Assembly (NCBI RefSeq): GCF_001613145.1 | Contig: NZ_BDBU01000004.1 | Coordinates: 1-37,009, forward strand | DNA from: Nocardia jejuensis NBRC 103114 | GTDB taxonomy: Bacteria > Actinomycetota > Actinomycetes > Mycobacteriales > Mycobacteriaceae | DNA: 37,009 bases | Direction: 5' to 3' | Shown here: positions 14,168 through 21,556 of the stretch, in pieces | How the letters are laid out: each line of letters starts with the position of its first letter | How positions within the stretch are numbered: the stretch's first letter is position 1 | The notes under the pieces: generated by a model | Databases searched by the model: none | The model's input: the letters and a program-made list of their open reading frames with translations, nothing else | Told to the model about the DNA's origin: nothing | Made by a program: the position numbers and the translations under genes

Positions 14168-16030
14168 GTGGAGTGGGCGTTGGGACTCGTGGTGCTGGTG
14201 GCCGGTGCCGTCGCGTTGGCGGCGGGTGCGCGACGGCTCGGGATCGGGGAGCCGTTCGTGCTCACCGTGGCCGGGGTGATCGCCTCCTATCTGCCGTTCG
14301 TCCCGGAATTCGACATCGAGCCCGAACTGGTGCTGCTGGGGTTGTTGCCGCCGCTGCTGTACACGACCGCCATTCGCACCTCCCTGGTCGACTTCCGGCC
14401 CAAGAAGGTGTCGATCACGCTGCTGTCGGTCGGGCTGGTGCTGTTCACGGCCTTCGCCGTCGGCGGGGTGGTGTACTGGCTACTGCCGGTGCCGTTCTCG
14501 GCCGCGGTGGCGATCGGGGCGATCGTGGCCCCACCCGATGCGGTGGCCGCGACCGCGGTGGCGCGTCGCGTGGGGATGCCCCGGCGGATCGTGACCCTGC
14601 TCGAGGGCGAATCACTGTTCAACGACGCGACCGCGCTGGTGACCCTGCGCTCCGCGATCGCCGCCATCGCAGGCAGCGTCACCCTCTGGGAAGCGGGCGT
14701 GGATTTCCTCGCCGCCGCCGGAGGCGGCGCGCTGATCGGCGGGGCAGCGGCGATGCTGCTGGCGTTCCTGCGCCGCAGCATCACCGATCCGGTACTGGAC
14801 ACGAGCGTGTCGTTGCTGGCCCCGTGGGTGGCCTACCTGCCCGCCGAGCGGATGCACTCCTCGGGCGTGATCGCGGTGGTCGTGTGCGGACTGATCCTCG
14901 GGCACGGCGCGCCGGTGTGGCAGAGCGCGGCCTCGCGGATCGCCGAGCACACCAATTGGCGCACCATCCAGTTCATTCTCGAGAGCGCGGTCTTCCTGCT
15001 GGTCGGCTTGCAGTTCCGCCATATCGTCGAGGACGCCTGGCACAGCGATCTGCCGCACTCCACGCTGCTGATCAGCTGTGCGGCGGTGCTGGCCACGGTG
15101 ATCATCGTTCGCCCGATCTGGGTTTTCCCGGCCACCTACCTGGCCTGGCACATCGAAGGCAAGCGCCTGGGCAAGCCCAAACCGCAGTGGACCGGACCGG
15201 CCGTGGTGGCCTGGGCCGGTATGCGCGGCGTGGTGACCCTGGCCGCGGCGTTGCTGCTGCCGCTGGACACACCCGAACTGGCGACGCTGACTCTGCTGGC
15301 GGTCGTGGTGGTGGCGGGAACATTGCTGCTGCAGGGACTTTCGCTGCCGTGGCTGGTGCGCCGCCTGCGCCTGCGCGGTCCCAGCCACGCCGAGGATCTG
15401 CTGCAGGAGGCGAACCTGCTGCAGCAGGCCACCTCCGCGGGCCTGGTCGCGCTCGAGGCGAACATCTCCGAGGAGACGCCGCCGGAGGTGGTGGACGAGC
15501 TGCGCACCCGAGTGGAGCGGCGCGCGCAGTCCGCGTGGGAACTGCTGGGCCGCTCCGAATCCCAGCGGGTCACCCCCAGCGGCGAATATCGTCGCCTGCG
15601 CATGGCGATGCTGAACGCCGAACGCGAAACCGTTCTGCGTGTGCGCGATTCGGGCGCGGTGGATCAGGAGGTGCTGCAGGCGGTGATGGCGACCCTCGAT
15701 ATCGAGGAATCGACCATCGACCGCGTCGCCGAGGCCGACGGCAGCACCGAACCGTTGCAGGCGGTGATGATCGGCGGGTGCGAGCATCTGCGCGAGGCGC
15801 CCACGGTGACCAAACCCGATCACCCCGACGCCTGCACCGAATGCCTGGACGAGGGTCTGGTGTGGGTGCATCTGCGCATGTGCCTCGAGTGCGGGCACGT
15901 GGCCTGCTGTGATTCCTCACCGGGCAATCACGCCACCAAGCATTTCCACGCCACCGGCCATCCGGTCATGCGCAGCGTGGAGCCCGGCGAGTCGTGGCGC
16001 TGGTGCTACCTGGACGAGCTGCTCGGATAG
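14168..16030 (+). CDS. CPA1 family Na+/H+ antiporter with C-terminal UBP-type zinc finger
   Basis: A 620-residue membrane protein. Residues 1-410 hold about 12 transmembrane segments of the cation:proton antiporter-1 family, with the ESLFNDATA motif that carries the transport Asp, and APPDAVA. The cytosolic tail starts with a helical region (LLQEANLLQQATSAGLVALEANI), and the final ~75 residues form a UBP-type zinc finger with ordered Cys/His ligands (GGCEHL, CTECLDEG, CLECGHVACCD, HATKHFHATGHP). This finger binds free C-terminal glycines of ubiquitin in eukaryotes; its bacterial role is unknown and could be a regulatory or pH-sensing module. GTG 14168 is where homologous sequence begins. No Shine-Dalgarno is visible, so leaderless translation is possible; an in-frame TTG at 14147 is the alternative. 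Confidence 0.9.
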   Translation: MEWALGLVVLVAGAVALAAGARRLGIGEPFVLTVAGVIASYLPFVPEFDIEPELVLLGLLPPLLYTTAIRTSLVDFRPKKVSITLLSVGLVLFTAFAVGGVVYWLLPVPFSAAVAIGAIVAPPDAVAATAVARRVGMPRRIVTLLEGESLFNDATALVTLRSAIAAIAGSVTLWEAGVDFLAAAGGGALIGGAAAMLLAFLRRSITDPVLDTSVSLLAPWVAYLPAERMHSSGVIAVVVCGLILGHGAPVWQSAASRIAEHTNWRTIQFILESAVFLLVGLQFRHIVEDAWHSDLPHSTLLISCAAVLATVIIVRPIWVFPATYLAWHIEGKRLGKPKPQWTGPAVVAWAGMRGVVTLAAALLLPLDTPELATLTLLAVVVVAGTLLLQGLSLPWLVRRLRLRGPSHAEDLLQEANLLQQATSAGLVALEANISEETPPEVVDELRTRVERRAQSAWELLGRSESQRVTPSGEYRRLRMAMLNAERETVLRVRDSGAVDQEVLQAVMATLDIEESTIDRVAEADGSTEPLQAVMIGGCEHLREAPTVTKPDHPDACTECLDEGLVWVHLRMCLECGHVACCDSSPGNHATKHFHATGHPVMRSVEPGESWRWCYLDELLG

Positions 16031-16097
16031 CGAGCGGGTAGCGCGGCCTCACCGAGATCAACAGTGCGGCAGCGGTTTACGGAATAAGTCGCCCGTT

Positions 16098-16121
16098 CCG
16101 CGCGTGTCGAGACACGCGCGG
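16098..16121. terminator. hairpin after the antiporter gene
   Basis: CCGCGCGTGT (16098-16107), loop CGAG and ACACGCGCGG (16112-16121) form a perfect 10-bp stem 68 nt after the antiporter stop. It is a probable terminator, lacking a T-run. It could also influence the promoter of the next gene, whose start is 70 nt further on. Confidence 0.5.
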
Positions 16122-16190
16122 GCCGACACTTCGTATATGCGCCCGATCACGGCGCATCCACCAACCGGGATTCCCGAGGGGATGATCTTG

Positions 16191-16604
16191 ATGATCCGGT
16201 TCCGTAAATCAGCCGTCGTCACCGCGGCCTCCGCATGCACCGTGCTGGCCGCCGCACTCGTATCGATCGCGCCCAGCGCCTCCGCCCAGGTGTGGCGAGT
16301 GACCGTCTCCGCCGGCACGTCCGTCGGCCTGGGCTCCTCGCAGTACGGCTCGGGCTGTGCGTACGCCGTCACCGTGGAGGGGCGGCCCGGGGACGCGGCG
16401 TGGTTCTACGACACCGGCGCGTTCGGCACCTTCAGCCCGCAAACCGTGACGATCGGCTCCGACGGTCGCGCCTCGACCAGCTGGACTCCGCAGGTCAGCG
16501 GCTGGCACCGGATCTACGCGGATTCCTACTACGGCGCCGCGGCCACCGATTCCTTCCAGGTGGGCACCGGGATCAACCTCGGCAGCGCCTGCGTGGTCGT
16601 CTGA
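16191..16604 (+). CDS. small secreted protein of unknown function
   Basis: A 137-residue protein with a clear Sec signal peptide (MIRFRKSAVV n-region, hydrophobic core, cleavage probably after ASA at residue 32). The ~105-residue mature part is rich in Ser, Gly, Thr and Tyr and looks beta-rich, with one Cys near its start (GSGCAYAV) and one near its end (GSACVVV) that could form a disulfide. Repeated aromatic-flanked strands such as WRVTVSAG and WHRIYADSYYG suggest an Ig-like sandwich, but I cannot assign a family. ATG 16191 is chosen because GAGGGG lies 9 nt upstream; ATG 16182 would be too close to it. Confidence 0.75.
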   Translation: MIRFRKSAVVTAASACTVLAAALVSIAPSASAQVWRVTVSAGTSVGLGSSQYGSGCAYAVTVEGRPGDAAWFYDTGAFGTFSPQTVTIGSDGRASTSWTPQVSGWHRIYADSYYGAAATDSFQVGTGINLGSACVVV

Positions 16605-16630
16605 CCGGGTCGCGAGCGTCGGGTCGCCGG

Positions 16631-16664
16631 GTGTGCGCGCACACCCGGGGACGGGCACTACCCT
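16631..16664 (+). promoter_or_regulatory. leaderless tetR promoter with 14-bp palindrome
   Basis: GTGTGCGCGCACAC (16631-16644) is a perfect palindrome. TACCCT (16659-16664) is a good actinobacterial -10 whose expected start site falls on the GTG start codon at 16672. The palindrome covers the -35 region, the classical place for a self-repressing TetR operator. Confidence 0.65.
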
Positions 16665-16671
16665 TGATCCG

Positions 16672-17295
16672 GTGCAGACCGAGCAACCTCCCTCCGACGC
16701 AGAGCCCCGCATCTGGGGTGGCACCACCCTCACCGAGCGGCGCGAGGCGCGCCGCACGGCTCTGCTCGAAGCCGCGCTCGATCTGATCGGCGAATCCGGA
16801 GCGGGCGCGGTCACCATGCGCGCGGTCTGCCGTCGCGCGAACCTCACCGACCGCTACTTCTACGAAAGCTTCACCAGCCGAGACGAACTCCTGGACGTGC
16901 TGTATCGGCAGATCGCCGACGAGTTCCTCGATCCGATGACCGCGTTCGCCGTCGCGGACGATCCGGGCCGGGATCGGGCGCTGGCGGAGGTGCTGGTGAA
17001 CAAGGTGCTCGAGGATCCGCGCAAGTCACGCATGTTCCTGGTGGAGCCGTATTCCTCGACCGGGCTGGGGCAGACCACCATCTCGGTGATGCCCGCCTTC
17101 ACCCGGCTGATGCAGGACAACCTGTTCGCCCACATCGAGGATCCGGTGCGCCGGCGGCTGGCCGCGGTGACCATGGCCAGCGGCAATGCGGGCATGTTCT
17201 CCGCGTGGCTGAACGGGACCCTGCGCGCCACGCGCGAGCAGGTCATCGATCATCTGGTGCAGTCGATCGCGGCATACCGCTCGATGTATCGCTGA
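16672..17295 (+). CDS. TetR family transcriptional regulator
   Basis: A 207-residue regulator. The helix-turn-helix spans roughly residues 20-65: ERREARRTALLEAALDLI, then GAVTMRAVCRRANLTDRYFYESFTSRDELL, the typical TetR recognition helix with YFYESF. The C-terminal domain (70-207) is all-helical ligand-binding and is of a common actinobacterial subtype with no assigned ligand. GTG 16672 is taken as start because a TACCCT -10 box lies 7 nt upstream, so the mRNA is probably leaderless; an in-frame ATG at 16633 would lie inside the operator palindrome. No divergent partner gene exists, and targets besides itself are not evident. Confidence 0.88.
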   Translation: MQTEQPPSDAEPRIWGGTTLTERREARRTALLEAALDLIGESGAGAVTMRAVCRRANLTDRYFYESFTSRDELLDVLYRQIADEFLDPMTAFAVADDPGRDRALAEVLVNKVLEDPRKSRMFLVEPYSSTGLGQTTISVMPAFTRLMQDNLFAHIEDPVRRRLAAVTMASGNAGMFSAWLNGTLRATREQVIDHLVQSIAAYRSMYR

Positions 17296-17454
17296 GCCGC
17301 GCCGACGGTGTCATCAATCGTAGTGAGTACGTTTGCCCCGCAGCGGATCTCACGCGGTAGCACCCGTCATCTCCTCGTGGGAAGTGCCGGAACACAGGCC
17401 GCACTGTCATTTTCGGACAAACCAGTCATCGCAGCGCAACGCCCACGCGAAGAC

Positions 17455-17484
17455 TGTTCAACCCGCCCGCGACGGCGTTACGAT
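17455..17484 (+). promoter_or_regulatory. probable promoter of the small ORF at 17492
   Basis: TGTTCA (17455-17460) and TACGAT (17479-17484) are spaced 18 bp. The expected transcription start coincides with the ATG at 17492, which suggests leaderless translation. Confidence 0.45.
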
Positions 17485-17491
17485 GCCCTGC

Positions 17492-17797
17492 ATGATGGCT
17501 GGCGCTGAGCTGCCCAAACCCGACAAACCATTCAGCCTGGACGATTGGCTACATCGCTGGCCCGCCAGCGTGTACGCCACCGAACTACACGACGGGGTCC
17601 TGGTCTTCATCGGCCGGGACAGTTTCGAGCTCCGAGACGTCGAAGCGGCCCAGCGCACCTATCCCGGGCGCCGGGTTCTGCTGGACGCCAGCGGCCGGCT
17701 GGAGATCCATCCGGCCGGCGAGGGTCCGCCGATCTCGATCTACCACCCCACCCGATCGCTCTGGGAAGCCCTGTCCCCCACCACTTCCCCGGCGTAA
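17492..17797 (+). CDS. small hypothetical protein
   Basis: A 101-residue protein that I do not recognise. It reads like a real folded domain: PFSLDDWLHRWPASVYATELHDG, then VLVFIGRDSFELRDVEAAQRTYPGRRVLLD and SGRLEIHPAGEGPPISIYHP, alternating beta strands and a helix with no low complexity. There is no signal peptide. No Shine-Dalgarno is seen, but a promoter-like pair ends 7 nt before the ATGATG, consistent with a leaderless mRNA starting at 17492 or 17495. It is convergent with the toxin gene, across a nested hairpin. Confidence 0.65.
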   Translation: MMAGAELPKPDKPFSLDDWLHRWPASVYATELHDGVLVFIGRDSFELRDVEAAQRTYPGRRVLLDASGRLEIHPAGEGPPISIYHPTRSLWEALSPTTSPA

Positions 17798-17812
17798 TCA
17801 CCGTTCATCGCA

Positions 17813-17877
17813 CCGGCGGATGTGCAGTCACGCAGGCTTTCGAGACACGAACCCCTGCGCGATCGCACACCCGCCGG
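17813..17877. terminator. nested inverted repeat between convergent genes
   Basis: Outer arms CCGGCGGATGTGC (17813-17825) and GCACACCCGCCGG (17865-17877) pair over 13 positions with one mismatch. Inner arms CGCAGG and CCTGCG form a second stem. It lies between the small plus-strand gene and the minus-strand toxin gene, so a bidirectional terminator is most likely; a structured RNA is the alternative. Confidence 0.5.
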
Positions 17878-17923
17878 ATGATTTCCGGGCACGATGGCGC
17901 GGCCGGGTGCGCCGATTCGCCTG

Positions 17924-18235
17924 TCAGAGTTCGAATCTGGCGCGCAGCGCCACTCTGACCTGCTCCAGCGCTTCGGGCGAGAGATCCCCGACATGCGAGG
18001 TGAGCGTGTTCTTGGGCGTGAGCACCAGGTCGTACACGGCCACGGTGTCACCGTTGGGCAGGGCGGCGGTCAGCAACTGCAGGGCATCGGGCACCTCCCG
18101 CGACGGGCGGACGGGTGCCGCGGCGATGCGCTGACGGGACCGGGCCATCAGGTCGCTGTCCACGATCACCACCCGGCCCGAGTGACCGGTCAGATGGCTC
18201 TCCACGTTCCAGATCTGTCCCTGTCGCAGGATCAC
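17924..18235 (-). CDS. PemK/MazF-like toxin of a type II toxin-antitoxin system
   Basis: A 103-residue protein beginning MILRQGQIWNVE, the entry strand of the MazF/PemK/CcdB fold. It continues with GRVVIVDSDLMARSR and a DLVLTPKNTLTSHVGDLSPEALEQVRVALRARFEL end, consistent with an mRNA-interferase-type or CcdB-like toxin. The usual length is about 105-115 residues, so it is complete. Catalytic residues cannot be assigned from the sequence alone. Its ATG overlaps the antitoxin stop by 4 bp (ATGA), so the pair is translationally coupled with the antitoxin first. Confidence 0.8.
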   Translation of the reverse strand: MILRQGQIWNVESHLTGHSGRVVIVDSDLMARSRQRIAAAPVRPSREVPDALQLLTAALPNGDTVAVYDLVLTPKNTLTSHVGDLSPEALEQVRVALRARFEL

Positions 18236-18462
18236 TCGGCGGCCCGCCCGAACAACACTTCCTCCGTTATCGCGTCACTGTCCCGGTAGACCTGCGGGTC
18301 GGGCGGATTCCGCGTTTCGAAATCCGCCAGCCTGCGCAGGTCCTCGTCCATCATCAGCCGTATCACCGCCCGGGCGATGTACTCGCTCGGGCTGTTGCCC
18401 GACGCCGCGCGCAACTTCTCCGCCACCAGGTCCGGCAGCGTGATCTTCAGGCGGGTAGCCAT
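18232..18462 (-). CDS. ribbon-helix-helix antitoxin
   Basis: A 76-residue protein. The N-terminal RHH DNA-binding domain is visible as MATRLKITLPDLVAEKLRAA followed by SPSEYIARAVIRLMMDEDLRR. The acidic, probably flexible C-terminus (about 50-76) would wrap and neutralise the toxin encoded immediately downstream. GAGGG lies a few bases before the ATG, and TACCAT (as read on this strand) lies 7 nt before it, so the transcript could also be leaderless. The antitoxin should repress its own operon. Confidence 0.8.
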   Translation of the reverse strand: MATRLKITLPDLVAEKLRAASGNSPSEYIARAVIRLMMDEDLRRLADFETRNPPDPQVYRDSDAITEEVLFGRAAE

Positions 18463-18678
18463 GCCCTCGATGGTAAGGCCGGGCGGCCCCGCCGGTGAGT
18501 GCTACGACGGCATTGCCCGCCGCCGACACAGCCTCAGCGACTTCTCCGCGAATCCTATTCGGTGCCAAGCGGATCGATTCATCAGGGGTGCGGACGAAAC
18601 GGGCGAATCCACGCGCACCGCGGGACTCACAGCGTGTCGGTCGCCGGGCGTGGTGAGTGTTGCGCGCGGCACATCGAG

Positions 18679-18708
18679 TTGCCCCGGGACGCTGGCTGGG
18701 TGTTTACT
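18679..18708 (+). promoter_or_regulatory. promoter of the M-box/mgtC operon
   Basis: TTGCCC (18679-18684) and TTTACT (18703-18708) are separated by 18 bp. The predicted start near 18715 is just ahead of the M-box aptamer, as expected for a riboswitch leader. Confidence 0.55.
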
Positions 18709-18721
18709 GACCGACGCAAGG

Positions 18722-18886
18722 TGCCGTCGTTAGCTGAGGCTCCTTCACGGATACAGGCCGGCGACCCCGAACGTCGAGAGACGCCCCGGGTCAGGACAGA
18801 TCTCCCCGAGTCAAGGGGTGATCCCGACCGGCTCCCACCGTTGACGTGGGTTTACGCCGTGAAGTGCCAAAGGTCTTACGAGGGGT
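18722..18886 (+). ncRNA. M-box (ykoK) magnesium-sensing riboswitch
   Basis: The conserved M-box blocks appear in order: CGTTAGCTGAGGCTCCT (from 18728), ACAGGCCGG (from 18753), CGAACGTCGAGAGACGCC (from 18768), GGGTCA just after it, and GTGAAGTGCCAAAG (from 18859) before a closing TACGAG. These match the aptamer of the B. subtilis ykoK/mgtE leader, which compacts around Mg2+ and turns expression off. The genes downstream are mgtC and an ABC transporter. There is no intrinsic terminator with a T-run after the aptamer. A GGCGAG/CTCGCC hairpin (18900-18916) and possible pairing of CCACTCC (from 18922) with GGAGGTGG (18953-18960) point instead to control of translation of the upstream ORF or Rho access (inference). 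Confidence 0.93.
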
Positions 18887-18965
18887 GGTTACCGCATCCG
18901 GCGAGGTTCTCTCGCCGACCCCACTCCATCGGCGCGTGTGCGCGTGCCGTGAGGAGGTGGTTGCG

Positions 18966-19055
18966 ATGCCCGATGGACCGGAATCCGTTCCGTTAGCCAA
19001 TCGTTCACCAGGCGACACTCACACGAGCGGTCCGGCGCTACCTTTCTGCCTGTAG
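18966..19055 (+). CDS. 29-codon proline-rich leader peptide (upstream ORF)
   Basis: ATG 18966 is preceded at 5 nt by a near-perfect Shine-Dalgarno (GAGGAGGTGG, 18951-18960), stronger than that of mgtC itself. The 29-residue product starts MPDGPESVPLANRSPG and contains six prolines, then ends PFCL before TAG 19053-19055, 41 nt ahead of mgtC. It lies between the M-box aptamer and the first transporter gene. Proline-containing leader peptides control mgtA and corA in enterobacteria by ribosome stalling at low Mg2+. The same logic here is inference, but the arrangement suggests the riboswitch acts through this ORF. Confidence 0.6.
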   Translation: MPDGPESVPLANRSPGDTHTSGPALPFCL

Positions 19056-19096
19056 CGTCCGATTTCGAGTGCGCCGACCTCTATCGAGAGGGCGTC

Positions 19097-19807
19097 ATGA
19101 CCACGTTGGAGATGCTGCTGCGTCTGGGTGCCGGTGTCGGCCTCGGCGCCGTGATCGGGTTCGAACGCCAGTTCCGGGCGCGCATGGCCGGACTGCGCAC
19201 GAACGCGCTCGTCGCGGCCGGGGCCACGCTGTTCGTGCTGCTGTCCGCGCACGGGTTCAGCGGCAGCGACGCGGACCCCACTCGCGTTGCGGCCCAGATC
19301 GTCTCGGGTATCGGCTTCCTGGGCGCGGGTGTGATCCTGCGCGACGGGTTCAATATCCGCGGACTCAATACCGCCGCGACGCTGTGGTGTTCGGCCGCGG
19401 TCGGCTCGCTGGCCGGTGCCGGCATGTACAGCACCGCGGCGGCGGGCACCGTCGCGGTGGTCGTGGTCAACACTGCGCTGCGCACCGCGGCGCGGGCGGT
19501 GGACCGGCCGCTGCACGACGGCACCGGGGCACGCGAGGCGCTCTACTCGTTCACCGCGATCACCGATGATCAGCACGAGGCCCACGTGCGCGCATTGCTG
19601 GTGCAATCGCTGACCCGCACCGACTTTCGCCTGGTCTCGGTGTCGAGTCACGATCTGGCCACCGGCCGGGTCGAGGTGCGCGCGGAGCTGACCGGTGACC
19701 GCCCCGACGACCGGCAGATGGAGGCGGCGGTGAGCCGGCTGAGTCTCGAGGCGTCGGTGACCAGCGTGGGGTGGCGCACCGTGCCGGAACCGGCGGTCGA
19801 GGAATGA
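19097..19807 (+). CDS. mgtC: MgtC/SapB family membrane protein
   Basis: A 236-residue protein. Residues 1-135 carry the MgtC membrane domain with GAVIGFERQFRARMAGLRTNALVAAGATLFVLLS and the hallmark GIGFLGAGVILRDGFNIRGLNTAATLW. Residues ~150-230 are a cytosolic ACT-like domain. MgtC proteins are needed for growth at low Mg2+ and inside macrophages; they inhibit the F-type ATP synthase in Salmonella and are not Mg2+ transporters themselves. The start has GAGAGGG upstream. The gene is the first large ORF after the M-box and leader peptide and overlaps the permease gene by 4 bp, so all three transport genes should be Mg2+-repressed together. Confidence 0.92.
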   Translation: MTTLEMLLRLGAGVGLGAVIGFERQFRARMAGLRTNALVAAGATLFVLLSAHGFSGSDADPTRVAAQIVSGIGFLGAGVILRDGFNIRGLNTAATLWCSAAVGSLAGAGMYSTAAAGTVAVVVVNTALRTAARAVDRPLHDGTGAREALYSFTAITDDQHEAHVRALLVQSLTRTDFRLVSVSSHDLATGRVEVRAELTGDRPDDRQMEAAVSRLSLEASVTSVGWRTVPEPAVEE

Positions 19808-21543
19808 GCGCGAGTCTGCGTTCCTATCCGACCGGCGGGGCCCTGGATCGGCCGCGCTCGCGCTGGGCCGATGTGGCGGTGTTCCTGGGTGCGGCAGTGC
19901 TGATCTGGATCGCGGTGCGGGTCTCGGCGGGTATGGACGTGCCGTTCGACGCGAACGACGCGCCGTCCACCATCTCGACCGATCCGTGGGAACTGCCGTA
20001 TTACGCGGCGCGCTCGCTGCTGCGCATGTTCATCGCGCTGGGGCTCTCGATCGCGTTCACCTTCGTCTACGCGACCGCCGCGGCTCGTCTGCCGCGCGCG
20101 GAGAAGGTCATGCTGCCGGCGCTGGACATCTTGCAGTCGGTGCCGATTCTGGGTTTCCTGTCCGTGACGATCACCGGGTTCATCGCCTTGTTTCCCGGGT
20201 CGTCCCTGGGCCTCGAGTGCGCGGCGATCTTCGCGATCTTCACCTCGCAGGCCTGGAACATGGCGTTCGCGTTCCACCACAGCCTGGTCTCGCAGCCTCG
20301 CGAACTCGATGAGGCCGCGCGCAATCTGCGGGTCTCGCGCTGGCAGCGGTTCTGGCGCATGGATGTGCCCAGCGGCATGTTCCCGCTGGTGTGGAACGCG
20401 ATGATGAGTTTCGGCGGCGGCTGGTTCTTCCTGACCGCGGCCGAGGCGATCAGCGTCGGCAATCGCGAATACGTGCTGCCGGGGATCGGCTCGTACGTGG
20501 CGGTCGCGACCGCCGACAGCGCGACCGGCCGGGTCGGTCTGGCCATCGTGACGATGATCGTGGTGGTGGTCGGACTCAATGTGCTGTTCTGGCGCCCGCT
20601 CACGGTGTGGGCCGAGCGATTCCGGGTGGAGGATACCGAATCCGCGGACCCGCCGCGCAGCCTGGTACTGGATCTACTGCGCCGCTCGCACATTCCGGGC
20701 CTGCTGAAGCGCGCGCTCGGACCGCTGGTGTATCCGATGGACCGGGTGATGCGGGTGTTCGGCCTGGCCGAATATCGGTTGTACGTGCCCGAGGCGCGCC
20801 GCCGAGCCGGGAACGTCGTGTTCGCGGTGGTGGTCGCGGCCGTGCTGATCACCGGATGCTTCCTGATGCTGCGCTATGTGCACGACACCGTCGGTCTCGA
20901 GGAATTCGCGTATGCCGCCGCGCTGGGCGCGGTGACGCTGCTGCGGGTGATCGTGCTGCTGATCGTCGCGACCCTGATCTGGGTGCCGATCGGGGTGTGG
21001 ATCGGGTTGAACCCCAGGGTGTCCCGGTTCGCGCAGCCGGTCGTGCAGGTGCTGGCCAGCTTCCCGGCCAACTTCCTGTTTCCGCTCGTGGGCGCGGTGC
21101 TGGTGGCCACGGGGGCGAGTCTGCAGTGGGCGGGCATCGCGCTCATGGCCCTGGGCGCGCAGTGGTACATCCTGTTCAACGTGATCGCGGGCGCGTCCGC
21201 GGTGCCCAACGATCTGCGGGAGGCGGCGGCGAGTCTGCGACTGCCTCGACACCTGTGGTGGCGCAGGCTGATCCTGCCCGCGATCTTCCCCAGCTACGTC
21301 ACCGGCGCGATCACCGCCGCCGGTGGCGCGTGGAACGCCTCCATCGTCGCGGAGGTGGTGAGATTCGGCGACACCACGCTGGTGGCAACGGGTTTGGGTG
21401 CGTACATCACCCAGGCCACCGGGGACGGCGACGGCCCGAAAATCCTGGTCGGCGTGCTCGTGATGAGCGCCTATGTCGTCGGCCTCAACCGGCTCTTCTG
21501 GCGGCGCCTCTACACGCTGGCCCACCGTCGCTACTCGCTCTGA
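19804..21543 (+). CDS. fused double-domain ABC transporter permease (NitT/TauT type)
   Basis: A 579-residue membrane protein made of two BPD_transp_1 permease domains in tandem. Each domain has its own EAA loop for docking the ATPase: ELDEAARNLRVSRWQ (about residue 165) and DLREAAASLRLPRH (about residue 470). Each half has about six transmembrane segments, linked by a cytosolic stretch around residues 270-340. One polypeptide therefore supplies both transmembrane halves. The family is usually annotated as nitrate, sulfonate or bicarbonate importers, but no substrate-binding protein is encoded here and the operon is under an M-box riboswitch. ATG 19804 overlaps the mgtC stop (ATGA). Confidence 0.88.
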   Translation: MSASLRSYPTGGALDRPRSRWADVAVFLGAAVLIWIAVRVSAGMDVPFDANDAPSTISTDPWELPYYAARSLLRMFIALGLSIAFTFVYATAAARLPRAEKVMLPALDILQSVPILGFLSVTITGFIALFPGSSLGLECAAIFAIFTSQAWNMAFAFHHSLVSQPRELDEAARNLRVSRWQRFWRMDVPSGMFPLVWNAMMSFGGGWFFLTAAEAISVGNREYVLPGIGSYVAVATADSATGRVGLAIVTMIVVVVGLNVLFWRPLTVWAERFRVEDTESADPPRSLVLDLLRRSHIPGLLKRALGPLVYPMDRVMRVFGLAEYRLYVPEARRRAGNVVFAVVVAAVLITGCFLMLRYVHDTVGLEEFAYAAALGAVTLLRVIVLLIVATLIWVPIGVWIGLNPRVSRFAQPVVQVLASFPANFLFPLVGAVLVATGASLQWAGIALMALGAQWYILFNVIAGASAVPNDLREAAASLRLPRHLWWRRLILPAIFPSYVTGAITAAGGAWNASIVAEVVRFGDTTLVATGLGAYITQATGDGDGPKILVGVLVMSAYVVGLNRLFWRRLYTLAHRRYSL

Positions 21544-21556
21544 TCAGGAGGTTGTC

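Noticed and set aside
18722..18886. Cobalamin or yybP-ykoY manganese riboswitch
   Set aside because: The ordered GAGGCTCCT, ACAGGCC, GAACGTCGAGAGACGCC and AGTGCCAAA blocks are specific to the M-box; no B12-box or ykoY core is seen.
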